Shown piece after piece: positions 37,301 to 49,028 of a stretch of DNA of 64,000 nucleotides (its first letter is position 1; each line of letters starts with the position of its first letter). The translations under genes were made by a program, and so were the position numbers. Where the stretch lies: NCBI GenBank assembly GCA_027405735.1, contig JAPEHQ010000013.1, positions 1,302,001 through 1,366,000 of the forward strand, written 5' to 3'. Below the pieces are notes generated by a model, which was given only the letters and a program-made list of their open reading frames with translations, was not told where the DNA came from and ran no database searches. The DNA comes from Mucor racemosus (Eukaryota; Mucoromycota; Mucoromycetes; Mucorales; Mucoraceae).

Positions 37301-38198
37301 TCTTGGTCATCAGCAGTAGCGAAATAACGCATGATGTATTTTGCACTGACAGTTTTACCTGCACCACTATTTTTTTTTTTTTTTTTTTTTTTGTATTGTG
37401 TCAAATTCTGTAGGCTTTTTATCCAGCACAATGTGTCGCCCTTACCTTTCTCCTGATACAATAATTGTTTGGTTCTTGTTATCTCTGATCATGCATCTGT
37501 AGGCATCTTCAGCAATGGCGAAAAGATGAGGTTCAAGTTCTCCTCTTCTACTGCCAGAATATTTTTGAATCATTTCGGGCTCATATAATGGCACACGAGC
37601 AAAAGGATTTGCTGCAATCAAAACGATACCAGAATAGGTATAAATGTTCTTTTCTTCATAACGAGTTTTGATGGTATTCAATACTATAAAAGGAGTGAGA
37701 GTTTAGAAAAGGAGTTGATCAGTTTTGTGATTTCTTGTATATTTCAAAGAGAGGGAAAAAAGGAGTAATAATAAAATAATAAATGTGCTGTATCACACAC
37801 ACACACACACATAAAAAAAATGCACAACAAATACTGTACCTGAAGGTTCGTTGAGATAACTAAGGTTAGTCAAGTCGTCGGTATTCTCCATTTTGGGAGG
37901 GTTTCGAAGTGGTGGTAAACTAACTTTGTTGGACTCGATATCTGCAAGGTTAGCTTCAAAAACATGTTGCTATGGAAACCAGATTTTGTATCAGTATTAT
38001 GGTTACCTGTTGCTATGAAAACCTATATATGTTTACCTTTTCGGCATCAATATCATCTTGGAATGAAATCTTTACAGACTTGGCGTCTGTTTCCTTGGTA
38101 ATAACTGAAGCAGATACCCAACCGAGTTCTTCATCGGGAAACCAAGCCTTTATGCCTGAAGAATATACCTCGATTAATTCCAAGTTGGTTCCAGTCAT
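34302..38198 (-). CDS. Class V-type myosin heavy chain, no DIL tail
   Basis: Ten exons on the minus strand: 38198-38037, 37969-37840, 37683-37446, 37366-37242, 37175-36976, 36915-35905, 35847-35782, 35719-35514, 35459-35035, 34975-34302 (1,078 residues). It has an N-terminal SH3-like part and the motor with P-loop GESGAGKT (residues 175-182, split by an intron), switch I ([10 protein letters not shown]), switch II (DIYGFEHF), the actin-binding region and relay. From about residue 777 come six IQ motifs ([14 protein letters not shown] ... [14 protein letters not shown]) for light chains, then a coiled coil of about 150 residues. The motor and neck match fungal Myo2-type cargo myosins moving on actin. 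The model stops at KLFVQ without the globular DIL cargo domain; only 420 bp separate it from the next gene. The intron after exon 5 begins GC. Confidence 0.92.
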
Positions 38199-39470
38199 TT
38201 TATATAGATATATTGATCAAGTATAAAAAGAAAGTGAAAATGAGAAGAAAAAGAAGAAGAAGGAATTATATTTTTGAGTTGCAGCGTTTTACTTTTGGTC
38301 CTACTTGTTGACCTTTTCATTTTAATCTTCCAAACTTGGATAAGGCACGAGTCCCAAAGTAGATTTTGCGTTAAGAAGCTGAGTTGGTACTTCAATGGGT
38401 AATAAATAACCTGTTTCTCGTCCGGTTTTTCGTTGTATAATGTTATTTATCATTGCCTCCATAAATTTCACCAAAAATTAGGGATATAGACCCTTTGTAG
38501 ATCTTGGTTTGTGCGTTTTGAAATATGAAATTACTAGGACATTTTGTATTTTTACATTTATTCTACGAGACATCCGAAGGTAATCTGAATCAAAATTTTG
38601 TTTGAACTCAGTAGACTTGCATCCATGATAAAATAAAGCTTAAAAATTGAGATCAATAAACAATAAAAGCATGTAATGTCATTATAGAAATAATTCCATA
38701 TCGTAAAGCTACTTTTATTGTGCACATATATATACTATTTGTTTATATTACTACTCTTGGCTGCTATAACATGTGTATTCTAAGCTTGTTTCTTTAATTA
38801 ACACTCAATTATGTATGGCTGAATATAGATTCCACATACTATTTTTATACATATCATGCCCAGATAATTTGATAAACAATAGGCATTTGATAATCTATAT
38901 GCATATTTCATTTATTAGAAATACGCACTTGTAAAAGTGTTTGTCGTGTCGTAGGAAACATCATTCTCGTAACTTCAAGGATAATGTAACTATACAGAAC
39001 GTGGTACTGTGCTACAGAATAATTAATGTGCTGGTAACCATATAGGTCCAGCATTAGTTCTCAGATTATGTTGTTATAAATCGAATCATAAGCACTTCTT
39101 TGCTTTATTGAAGTCGAATTTGATCACATCACTCGTGTTCTTCAAGAGATCAACCTCGGTAAATCAGTAATCTAACGTATCAAGATTCAATATGCTAACG
39201 CACAAGTATAAATTTTGGCCTGTCAATTAGTTTGTATTACGCTATTCAATCAATAAATCTTGAGATACTTGCTATCAATCATTTGAGCGATGATGATCGC
39301 AAAATATTTTAGTCTCAACTAGCACATCATGTCATAATGCAAGATTCCATGATAAATCAGTTGAAATTTCCTCAAAATAATCATCCTGTTTGTAATTTGA
39401 TGCAATAAAGCAAAATTTGAGAGAGTAAAAAGGGCTACATAAACTACATTCGCCAAAAGTAGCAAAAAAG
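38199..39470. other. Intergenic, 5' region of myosin gene
   Basis: No gene or repeat recognised. It includes the presumed myosin promoter and the 3' side of the tRNA-Pro gene. Confidence 0.5.
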
Positions 39471-39541
39471 GGCTTCTCCGGGAATCGAACCCGGGACCTC
39501 TCGCACCCTAAGCGAGAATTATACCACTAAACCAAGAAACC
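39471..39541 (-). tRNA. tRNA-Pro (AGG)
   Basis: 71 nt without an intron. The acceptor arm (GGTTTCT/AGAAGCC), D-arm (TGGTTTAGTGGTATAA, box A), anticodon arm CTCGC-TTAGGGT-GCGAG with anticodon AGG, and T-arm CCGGG-TTCGATT-CCCGG (box B) all pair. Matches fungal tRNA-Pro. The terminal CCA is not encoded. Confidence 0.95.
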
Positions 39542-39649
39542 ACATATGATTTCAAAAATTGTAATTATATTATATTCTAAAAACACCAAAAAATAATCAC
39601 GTGATTTGCGTTTACTCTATGTTATTAGTTTCGTCTTGGATTTTTATTT

Positions 39650-39801
39650 CAAAATGGTGGGTTTTGGTAAGCAAATTCAAATATAATTCACTGTTTTCTT
39701 TTTGAAACCTGAGTCTCACTTTTCATTCCTGCTCTGCTTTTTTTTTTACTAAACAGCACCAGGAAAAAATTATATGCAGATGTAGTACCTGAGATGCTCA
39801 G
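39650..39801 (+). repeat. Repeat family A fragment
   Basis: Similar to 5495-5610 ('cactgttttctttttgaaacctgagtctca' region through 'gtacctgaga'). It is cut off at the TGATG start of the LTR-like element at 39802 and does not resume beyond it. Confidence 0.6.
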
Positions 39802-40155
39802 TGATGTATCATTCTTAAACCGGATCATGTCAAATCCAAAAAAGTAAACAATAACAGATCCGGAACCGGAAGGTCCTTAATTAAATATTAACTATACAAT
39901 GCTCCTAAAAGCATGGTATAGAAGCATGGTATAGAAGCATGGTGTAAAGCATGATACACCAGTGCGATATTCCAACATGATATACCAACATAACACATTA
40001 ATTACTATTAAATAATATCTAAACTACCTTATCACATCATTAATTCCCCAAATCAAATAGTATATAAACCCTATTAATTTCATTCCAATAAACGATATCT
40101 CTTTACTTGATTAAATTTCTAATTTTATTTAACCTAAACATATTTTGATAAATCA
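39802..40155 (+). mobile_element. LTR related to the solo LTR at 24182
   Basis: 354 bp from TGATGTATC to GATAAATCA, the same imperfect inverted ends as the solo LTR at 24182-24479. The 3' half is alike: TATATAAACCC (about 40062), CCAATAAACGATAT, then GATAAATCA. It contains short tandem 'gaagcatggtata' units (39908-39950). The five flanking bases do not match (CTCAG versus ATGAG), so either one end is rearranged or this is a left LTR followed by decayed internal sequence. Confidence 0.6.
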
Positions 40156-40394
40156 ATGAGGTCAGGGCTGATATACTAATGATGAATTAGTAGATAAGGA
40201 CTGCTCAGAGTGATGATATAAATTAATAGAAGATACAGCATTCAACATTACACTGCATCATACATAGAGGCTATTACTTGATATGTTTTATTCTTCATAG
40301 ATTTTTTCGGAACCATGATTATGCCAATATAGCCGAGTTAGTCCGTTATTCCGTTAACCAAGTTTACTACATAATAATGTTGCATCCACAGGTC

Positions 40395-41690
40395 TGTGTA
40401 TTCTCTAAATAGATCCAATTGAAAGCTACTCTGCATTTTTTATTTCAGTGATAAATGTTGATTTTTTGTCGAGAAAATAAAAAAAAAGCTCATATTATGT
40501 ACAGCTTAAAACTTATGGCAACTGAGGTCCAAAATCAATTTGCAAAAAATGATCGAAAAATGATTCAAAAAACAAAATCGTTTAATGACTCATGAACAGC
40601 AAATTTAGTCGGCCCAGCGTACTGAATAGTTTTTGTACAGTTTTGGATAGTGCATCTATCTAAACAAAATTCAGACAAATGTTTTACATTAAATTTTGCG
40701 TAAAATGCGACTAAAATTTTGGAGGTTTTTTGAAGATGCAAAGCACTTTTTATAAGTAGATTTCAAAAATAATTAACAAGCATAATGCACAGCAAAATTA
40801 TCTATCGATCGAGCCATTTTTGAACTTTGTAGCTGCATATTTCGCAGAGAAAACGAACTTTTTGTCGATTTTTTTTTCAAATTCAGAATTTGGGATGAGG
40901 GTATACAAGGGAAAAATGGAGGCTAGAAACGAAGGTATCTTTTTATACACATTTTTGAGGATATCTTCACGAAAAATTAATATTTTGAAAAAAACTAAAT
41001 TGATTCCAAGAAAGCTCAACAAGCTCAATGATATGAATGTAAAAAAAGCGTTGCTCAATTTAACGAATATTTTGAAATCTGCTACAAAAATGTCAAAAAA
41101 AAAAAGAAAAAAAAAAATAAAAGTGCTCAGAATTTTTTCATACTGAAATATGTTATGGAGCACTCCAAAAACAAGTAACTTTTATTATTAAAAATGATAG
41201 TTTAGCTTAAGTTCTTGCAGAGATATGGAAGCTCAAAGCTTTTAATTTTAGCAGTGGAATACGTGTAAAAATCTGAAGCATTAGCACTAAAAAAGTTATA
41301 GCAACTGCTAGATATAGGATATTTTTGGATACTTATTTTTGGATCAAAGCTGAACATCTCAGGTACATTGGCATATAATTTTTTCTTGGTATTATCTAGT
41401 GAAAAAAAAAGTTGAAGCAGGGATGAAAAATGAGACCCAGTTTTTAAGAGAAAACCAGTAAACTTACCTGTTTTTAAGCCTTTCGTGAGATATTAAATAA
41501 AATTAGGAATCAGTAGCATAGTGTGACCAATTTATATCTATTCAGCAATATCTAAGGTATATCCTTAAAAGTGTTTAATACGCTTCAATTTTGAAGATTA
41601 AAAATTTGAAAATCAAGTCTTTTTAGAATTCAACTTTTCTTAAATGGATACCAACAAAAAAGCTATAAAAAAGGTTATTAATATTGGATT
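40395..41690 (-). repeat. Dispersed repeat family A, copy 3
   Basis: Inverted copy of the element at 5040-7005 and without the SINE (around 40575 the sequence is continuous). The shared frame is open on the minus strand (40798-41163), and the complementary frame is also open (40820-41146). Confidence 0.75.
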
Positions 41691-41996
41691 TTGTAGGTCG
41701 AGGTAATGGTCGTACTAATAAAGTGAACATTTGATATGAAAACGATACACTGAATCACTGTTGAGCCATTGCTCATGAAAATATGTCAATATAATTAACT
41801 TTTCAATGTCAATTTTCGCAATCAATGATTTCTTAATTAGTAAATCAACGCGTTCGTTTTCACATTGATTTTTAAAGCTCAAAAGAAAAACAACACGCGA
41901 CACCTGATTAAATTCTTTCTGCAAAGAAATAAAACCCCCCTCATTCCTAATATTGGTTTTCTTTCCCTCTTTTATTGCAATAATTCTATAATCAAT

Positions 41997-42036
<40 letters not shown>

Positions 42037-42058
42037 TCTATTATCAGATATAACTGAA
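41691..42058. other. Intergenic, 5' region of APSES gene
   Basis: Contains a 33-base T run (42003-42035). TTATCAG at 42041-42047 could be a splice acceptor of a 5'-UTR intron, since the ATG follows 11 bases later. Nothing else seen. Confidence 0.45.
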
Positions 42059-44056
42059 ATGTCAGCTGGAAAAGTGTACTCTGCAGTATACTCTGGTGTT
42101 CAAGTTTACGAAATGATGATTCATGGTATTGCCACTATGGTTCGAGGAGAAGACTCATATTTGAATGCAACACAAATCTTAAAAGTGGCAGGATTTGAAA
42201 AAACTAGAAGATCCAAAATTTTGGAGAGAGAAGTTTTAATAGGAGAGCATGAAAAGGTTCAAGGAGGTTATGGCAAATATCAAGGCACATGGTAATATAT
42301 ATATATATACATATATTATGGTTACGTTTACATTAATTATTGTAATCTCTTATTATTTTTTTTGTGTAGGATACCTTTTGAAAAAGGAAAAGAATTAGCA
42401 GAAAAATACGAGGTCCTCGATAGAATGATGCCTTTACTTAATTTTGATCCTACACAGCTTTCTTCATCAGAGGAAATTCCAACTAAAGAAGAAGCCCAAT
42501 TACAAGCTAAAAAAGAGACAATAAGGGTTTCTATATCTCCAACTATGACGCCACTTGCGTTACATCCACCACCAACATCACAAGCAACAACAGCAGCATC
42601 TACATCTTCTAATATCAAACGAAAGCAATCATCATCTTCTGCTCAAAGTCGAAAAAAGTTGAAGTTGATGGGTGTTTCGCCTGAACCTGTTCTAACAGAT
42701 GATGCATTTTATGAACATCACCGAAGTCTTTTGATGAATTTATTTCTCTCCGACGACCCTAATGCCACGCCATCTCTATCAGCTCTTTTAACGAAAGATA
42801 TGAACATTGATTTAGTAATAGACGAACAAGGCCATACGGCACTTCACTGGGCTGCTGCATTGGGTAGATTGAATATTGTTTCTTTGTTGATTGAACATGG
42901 TGCCAATGTATGTCGAGTCAATTACAAAGGCGAGACACCATTAATGCGTTCAGCCATGATCACTTGCTGTTACGAAAACAAAAATTTTGCAGAGATGGTA
43001 GAAATTATGGCTGATGCGATTCCTGTAACTGATCAACGTGGTAGAACGGTGCTGCATCACATAGCTCTTACAGCTGCGGTAGAGGGATATACAGATGCAG
43101 CAATTTATTATATGAAGCGATTAGTTAAGGGTGTTCCCAAGAAAAGCATTTTAAAAAATATTCTCAATATCCGAGATACGCACTATTATGAATCAGCATT
43201 AGCAATTGCACTCAGAGTTGAATGTCAAGATATTGTGGATATTTTAATTAAGCATGGAGCATTAGATCCTCTGATGACAGGCGTTGATGAAGATGAGGAA
43301 GTAGATTTTGAACCTATAGAATATGAATCTAATCCAAAAGGAAAAGATATTATGAATTGTAAGCTGGTTTAATGTTAAAAGAAAAATTAGAAAAACTAAT
43401 TTACCATACATTACATAGCTCTTCAATATATGATAGACAAACTGGAAGAGGATTACAAAGAAAAACTAAAAAAACGAGATTCAGAAGCACATGAACTGAA
43501 GAAAGAAATCAGCATGATTAAATACGAGTTGAGAGAAGCGCACAGACGATTAGAATTACCAGTATCTATGCAATTAGCAGAAGCTAGAAAAAAGATTCAT
43601 CAACTGGAGGATAAAGTAGCTTATGATGAAACTACCATTGGTGATTTACGAATTGAACAACAAGAGACAATAGATGCAACTGATGATCCAACTGATAAAT
43701 CAACAAAAGAACGTAAATTAGAAAAGAAACTTAAAACACTTCAAAACCAAGTAGAATTAGGAAGCAAAACTATCGAGAAATTACAAGCAGAATTAACAGC
43801 TGAAAAAGCAAGAGCTAATGAAAAAGAAATGGAATATAGACGATTAATTGCAGCAAGTTGTGGTCTGCCGATTGAAAGAGTAGATGGGCTAATAAAACCA
43901 CTTACATTAGCTATTGAAAGTGACCCACCAGATCTTGATATGGCTCGTGTTATTGGATTTATGGAAAGATTGCGTCGACAAGGCAGTAGTAGTAGTGGTA
44001 ACAACAGTAATGTCAATTCACCTCGAGATCCAAATAATACAACTACACCGGTTTAA
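42059..44056 (+). CDS. APSES/KilA-N-ankyrin transcription factor, MBF type
   Basis: Three exons: 42059-42291, 42370-43358, 43419-44056 (619 residues). The N-terminal KilA-N/APSES DNA-binding domain ([20 protein letters not shown], then [20 protein letters not shown] and [16 protein letters not shown], residues 5-95) is that of Mbp1/Swi4 and fission yeast Res1/Res2. These bind MCB (ACGCGT) sites and drive G1/S genes with a Swi6/Cdc10 partner. Ankyrin repeats span about residues 205-405 ([45 protein letters not shown]). A long coiled coil (about 410-560) is the expected heterodimerisation region. It lies tail-to-tail with the next gene, 192 bp away. Which paralogue this is cannot be told. Confidence 0.93.
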
Positions 44057-44248
44057 ACCAACAATTTAGTATCTTAACATCCTGTATATATAGTATATAT
44101 CTAATTTCCATCGCATATAATTTTAATTATCTAATTCATTTCAATGTTTACAAAAACCCTCTTTCTTTCATATATTTTTCATATAAAATATTATATCTTA
44201 TATTTTTTTTTTATTAAATAAATAATAAATAAATCAAACAACATGTTC

Positions 44249-45953
44249 TTATTTTAATTTTTCTTTCCAACCCCAATCTTGTTCAGCACGATCAGCAATC
44301 ATTTCACCAATTGCAAAAGAAGCTGTACAAGCAGGACTTGGCGCATTTCTAACATTCAAGACTAAACCATCTAAAACACCACTCTCTACAATAAAATCTC
44401 CAGCAGCAATTCCACCCTTTTCAAATACTTGAGCCATAACTCCAGAGAAACTTGGTTCTACCATATCACCTGTCAAACCTGGAACATATTTTTGACCACT
44501 CTTTAAGAATGCATTCTTGTTTAAATCTCTATAAACTTCTCCCAATGACAAATTGAAATTCTTGAGTGCAAATGCCCAGAATGCGCTATTCATTACATTA
44601 TCCCAAACATCTTTGAGCTTAAAATCAAAGAAACGATAGCCCTCACGAGAAAAGGTGATACAGGCACCGGGGCCTACAATGGTTTGATGTCCACGACGAG
44701 CATCTACAGTAGGAGTAAAATGAACACCCACTGGGATACCACCACCACTGGGAACAGGATAGATGTTGCGCTTAACCAAGGTACGGTACTCTGGCTTCAA
44801 TTGGTAATATGTACCACGAAATGTAACTACCTTGTGCTTGCTAGCATCGCCTCCTGTAAGACCAGCAAGACGATCAGAATATAGACCACCGCATGTAATG
44901 ACCTTGTTGGCTGTGATTTCTAAATGAGGGCCATCCATAATTTGCTCACCACCCGTAATTTTGACCTTGCCATCGTTTGTTTTCTCGAATTTTTTAGCTT
45001 CAAATGAGGTTTTGATATCAGCACGACTATCATTTATGTATTTTTTAGGGTTAGATAAATTGCATAATGGCATTATTGGATCTTTTTAGCATTACCCTGA
45101 CTTTCTGAGCCCATTAGCGATGCATTGACTGACAAGCCAGTAATTAACAATACCAGTATTAGGGGAGTAAAGAGCACTGTATGCCTTGACATTAGGTTCT
45201 AATTCCGTAACCTAATTGTAATACAAATAAAGTTAGAGTGTGCAATTACGAAGTTTGATAAATACTATAGACTGTTTACCTCTTTACTATTGATTATCTT
45301 TAATCCTTGTACGCCATTAGCTGTGCCCTGACGATATAGTTTCTCTACCTGTTCATGTTCCTTTTCATTACAAGCAACTACCAATTTACCACAACGCTCA
45401 ACTGGTAAATCATGCTCATCACAATACGCATACATTAGGTCAGCACCACGAACACAAGTATGGGCCATCTGAGATCCAGGTTCGTAATACAAACCAGCGT
45501 GGATCTAAAAAAAAAAAAGTTCCCGTAAGAATTCAATTCAAACCATAAAATCGTTAAAAACTCTACCACACCGGAATTATGCCCTGTTTGTTGATTTGCT
45601 ACTTCAGCCTCCTTTTCCAAGATTGTTAATGTAACATTTGGATATCGTTTCAGGATTTCTCTAGCTGTAGCAAGTCCAACAATACCGCCACCTACGATAG
45701 CAATGTCAAAGTGATCATGACCTACTGTTTGTTGAGGATTTGGAATTGCAAATTTCTCAGCTCGTAAGGGACCTAATAGTTCTTCAAGACCTTTCTTTTT
45801 AGAGCCACCTTCACCGGGTAGTTGATCCCAAAGCTTGACATTATGAGAAGACAGGCAAGGTTTTGCCTGATGTATTTGTCGAAAGGCTAGCAATGTCGAT
45901 AGTCGTTGCGAATGTTTAAAGCTTAATTTTGTTATAGAACTACGAGGAATCAT
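44249..45953 (-). CDS. L2HGDH: L-2-hydroxyglutarate dehydrogenase, mitochondrial
   Basis: Four exons on the minus strand: 45953-45567, 45504-45280, 45211-45096, 45026-44249 (501 residues). An FAD-dependent oxidoreductase of the DAO fold: dinucleotide motif [16 protein letters not shown] (residues 86-101), [17 protein letters not shown] across intron 1, and the C-terminal FAD segment [18 protein letters not shown]. Family members oxidise L-2-hydroxyglutarate to 2-oxoglutarate as metabolite repair. The first 35 residues ([20 protein letters not shown]...) are basic and Ser-rich, as in a mitochondrial presequence. A further in-frame ATG lies about 40 bases upstream, but 45953 gives the better presequence. 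Residue order and length agree with eukaryotic L2HGDH. Confidence 0.92.
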
Positions 45954-46872
45954 GTTATTTATGTAGAAAAGAAGAAGAAAAGAAGAAGAGTACAAGAAAA
46001 ATTCTACTAATTTATATACACTTATGGAATGAAAAACCCATGTTTTCTGTTTAAAATTTCCCGCATAAATTCCATAATTATGAACATATAAATGGGTTTA
46101 TACGTTTAGGCGAAAATAGTATACCACTAGTGTAACTGTTGAATTATATTTATATTATATCATTTCAAGATAAATAAACCATCTATACCATTTATATTCT
46201 TATTGAGGGCCTCCTTTCAAGAATCACTCTCCCACATTTGAAATGTCACGGATGATTGCACCATTTTTACTCACTGTAGATCTCACATCATTCAAACACA
46301 GCCAAATTTGCGTACATCTCAAAGAGTTTCTATATAACTTCAAATTAAGATCATTTGTTTGAACAACATGTTAAAATATATTTGAACATAGGTTATTAAC
46401 ATTTATATTTTTTATTTCTACTTTATTTCATAAAAATTGCGTGTGAATTCAAGATTAAAGATGGGTATCCTAAAAAATATGTCATCTTGAATAGCCGACT
46501 TATCCAGTGGCCCATATCATTTTTTCTTCTAAAACAAAAACCTGTATTACCATTTTAGATATGAAGGTAAACTTTTGCAAGTCTTTGCTTTAGATTACAT
46601 ATTTTTGAAGATGTATAGTAATTCTATAAAGTCTAAATAAATCATGTCGGGCCGGCAATTCTTTCAATTGTTGTAGCGATAGTAACAATTCCATCTTTCT
46701 TCATCAAACACATCCCGTATTCTACAACAACAAATTATGCATATTATTATAGTTTCATGTATTAAAGGCAAATTTAAATTGAAGTCTATATTTCAAAATA
46801 ACGAGGGGCCTCACTAAAAGAACTTTCATTTTATTATTGTTTTTTATTTTATTTTATTTTTATTCAACCTAA
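45954..46872. other. Intergenic
   Basis: 5' flank of the L2HGDH gene and 3' flank of the p24 gene. AT-rich, with no gene, RNA or repeat recognised. Confidence 0.5.
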
Positions 46873-47589
46873 TTAAACACCACCCTTCTTGACATTGAAG
46901 AAGTTCTTGACTACGAATACTTGTAAACATGCCATTGAGATGATAGCAAGACTTTCCATAAATGCAAACCAAAAGATTCTACCTTCAGTTGAAATGACAG
47001 TAGCAGAATTGCGGTTCTCTCTTGTACGGAAATACCTTTGTGTACGGGCAATATTGGTTAATGATCCTGATAAACGAAACAATGATTCTTCCATTTCATT
47101 GAGTTTAGCAGGTTGCTCTCTTCCAGAAGCATCCTTTTGGAAATTAGGACGAACTTCATTTTCAACAGTAATCTCGAAATCGATCAATTTTTCAGCAAAT
47201 GTAGACATATCATTAGAGAAACAGAATGAGTATTCTCCATAGGCGTTGGCAGTAAATACGAAATCACCTTGACGCTCGTGTTCTCCGTTTAAAATGGATA
47301 TACCATTAGGTCCCTTTACATCATAATCGATATCGAAAGAACCACCTTGTTGAACCTATTAACGTATATATTGTACTTGAGTAAATTGCCTATAAATCAA
47401 ACATTTCTCTAGACTTACAGCAAAATAGAAACCGAGCTTTTTGCCTGGTTTATCAGCCCAAATATAAAAACAAGCGTTCTCGTTTGCTGCAATATTATAT
47501 GTTAAAGCTGTCGCATCTGAACCTTGAGGGCCGAATAAGAGTGTAAGCAAAAGAGCTACACATAAATAGATTAAAGAGTGTTTTGCCAT
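46873..47589 (-). CDS. p24 family cargo receptor (TMED/Erp type)
   Basis: Two exons on the minus strand: 47589-47419 and 47355-46873 (217 residues). A signal peptide (MAKHSLIYLCVALLLTLLFG) is followed by the GOLD domain, with its two disulfide cysteines (ANENACFYIW and YSFCFSND) and FDIDYDVKGPNG between them. A membrane-proximal coiled coil (ENRNSATVISTEGRIFWFAF) leads into a C-terminal membrane helix. The short cytosolic tail NFFNVKKGGV has the FF and KK features that engage COPII and COPI. p24 proteins select cargo, including GPI-anchored proteins, in ER-Golgi vesicles. The cysteine spacing and tail suggest the gamma or Erp-like group, but the exact subfamily is not settled. Confidence 0.9.
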
Positions 47590-48061
47590 ATTGGACAGAA
47601 CGCGCGTATAAAGAGAAAGTTATTAGAAAAAAAAAAAAAAAAAAAAGAAGGGATGTATAAATAGGAAACTCATCTAATATAACAAGAAAAGTTGGCGAGT
47701 TTCCATTGGAGAGTTTTAAAATTTTTGCGTCGAAAGGAAAGGTACATTTACATTCATATTTCGTTGCTAGGCAACCGTGCCTGGTTGCCAGGGTCCGTTT
47801 TTGATCCATATACGCATTTCTTCATAAAAAGGAATTCTTTGATCTGATACAGTTTTAACAGAAAGTTTTACTTTTTTTATATTTTCCAACATTGTACATC
47901 GAAACGCTACAAATTTAATATAGTGTATATTGTACAAAAATCGTGGTTTGAAACGTAATATTATCATTTTACTGAATATGGAGACAAAACATGATTGATT
48001 TAGAGACAAACATTAGATAGAAATTAATTTGATAAACGGTATATATTTAATAAAAGAAAAT
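47590..48061. other. Intergenic
   Basis: Between the p24 gene and the light-chain gene, both on the minus strand. Short frames on the minus strand here have no features. A 22-base A run lies just upstream of the p24 start. Confidence 0.5.
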
Positions 48062-48681
48062 TTAGTTTGATAAAACGATGGTGACGAAGTCTAAAATATT
48101 AGAAAATTAGTGGAAATGTCTAGTTTACGATTAACGATTATAAACTTACCAACATAATTAATACGGCCATCTTTACCGACTTCAACATCCTTCAAAAGTT
48201 CATCAACTTCATTCTCATCCAATTTTTCACCAAGGTTGGTTAAAACTAAATGATAGTTTATTAGTTCCAGGCTTATATATTCCCAGAATTATAAAGAAAT
48301 ACTTACCATAACGCAATTCACCAGCAGAAATGTAACCATCACCCTCCTTATCAAAGACTTGGAAACCTTGGATGAATTCTTGAGAAGAACCTGCAGGCTT
48401 GAAACCATCAGGTCGCGTGAGAATAGACAAAAATGTACCAAAATCGATATCAAATTCTGATTTATTGGAATTTTTTTAGCCCTTAAATGTATGTGTGTGT
48501 ATACATTTACACAATAAACAAACCTTGAGTTTCGGGTACGCTCTTGGATCTGGCAGTATCCTTAACGAGTTCAGCAACTTCAGCTTGAGTAGGGTTTTGA
48601 CCAAGACCTCTTAAGAGATCACCAAGGTTGATGGAAGAAACAGTGCTGTTACCTTTCTTATCATATAAAGAAAAGGCCTCC

Positions 48682-48725
<44 letters not shown>

Positions 48726-48873
48726 TATTATAATTTATTAGAAAAAGGGAAAACACACACAAAAAAAAATTATACTATACCATCGAGTTGTTCTTGAGTA
48801 GGCTATTGATAGATAAATTAATATCACATAAAAATAACATTTTGGTTTATAAAATACATACTGCTTTGCTCAT
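48062..48873 (-). CDS. Myosin essential light chain (Cdc4/Mlc1-like)
   Basis: Six exons on the minus strand: 48873-48862, 48802-48781, 48688-48524, 48456-48307, 48245-48150, 48090-48062 (157 residues). It is an EF-hand protein closely like fission yeast Cdc4: EAFSLYDKKGNSTVSSINLG, then GFQVFDKEGDGYISAGELRY, LTNLGEKLDENEVDELLKDV and NYVDFVTIVLSN. Only the third loop (DKEGDGYISAGE) keeps calcium ligands; the others are degenerate, as usual for essential light chains. These bind IQ motifs of class II and V myosins and act in the cytokinetic ring and cargo transport, so it may bind the myosin encoded at 34302-38198. The first exon is only 12 nt. Intron 2 ends in a 34-base A run (sense strand) just before the acceptor. 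Confidence 0.92.
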
Positions 48874-49028
48874 TTTTTCTTAAAAAATATAAATAAAGAG
48901 AAAAAAGGGGAAAAGACGCAAGATGTATAGGGAATCTGTATTTTATTTCCTAATAAAACGGAGGTTCAAAGCCCAAAACCATTAAAATGATCAAAAATGA
49001 ATGTAATTTATTATTTAATTCTATAGAC

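Noticed and set aside
47495..48009. Minus-strand frames of 80-104 codons between the p24 and light-chain genes
   Set aside because: No recognisable features; the first overlaps the p24 start in another frame.
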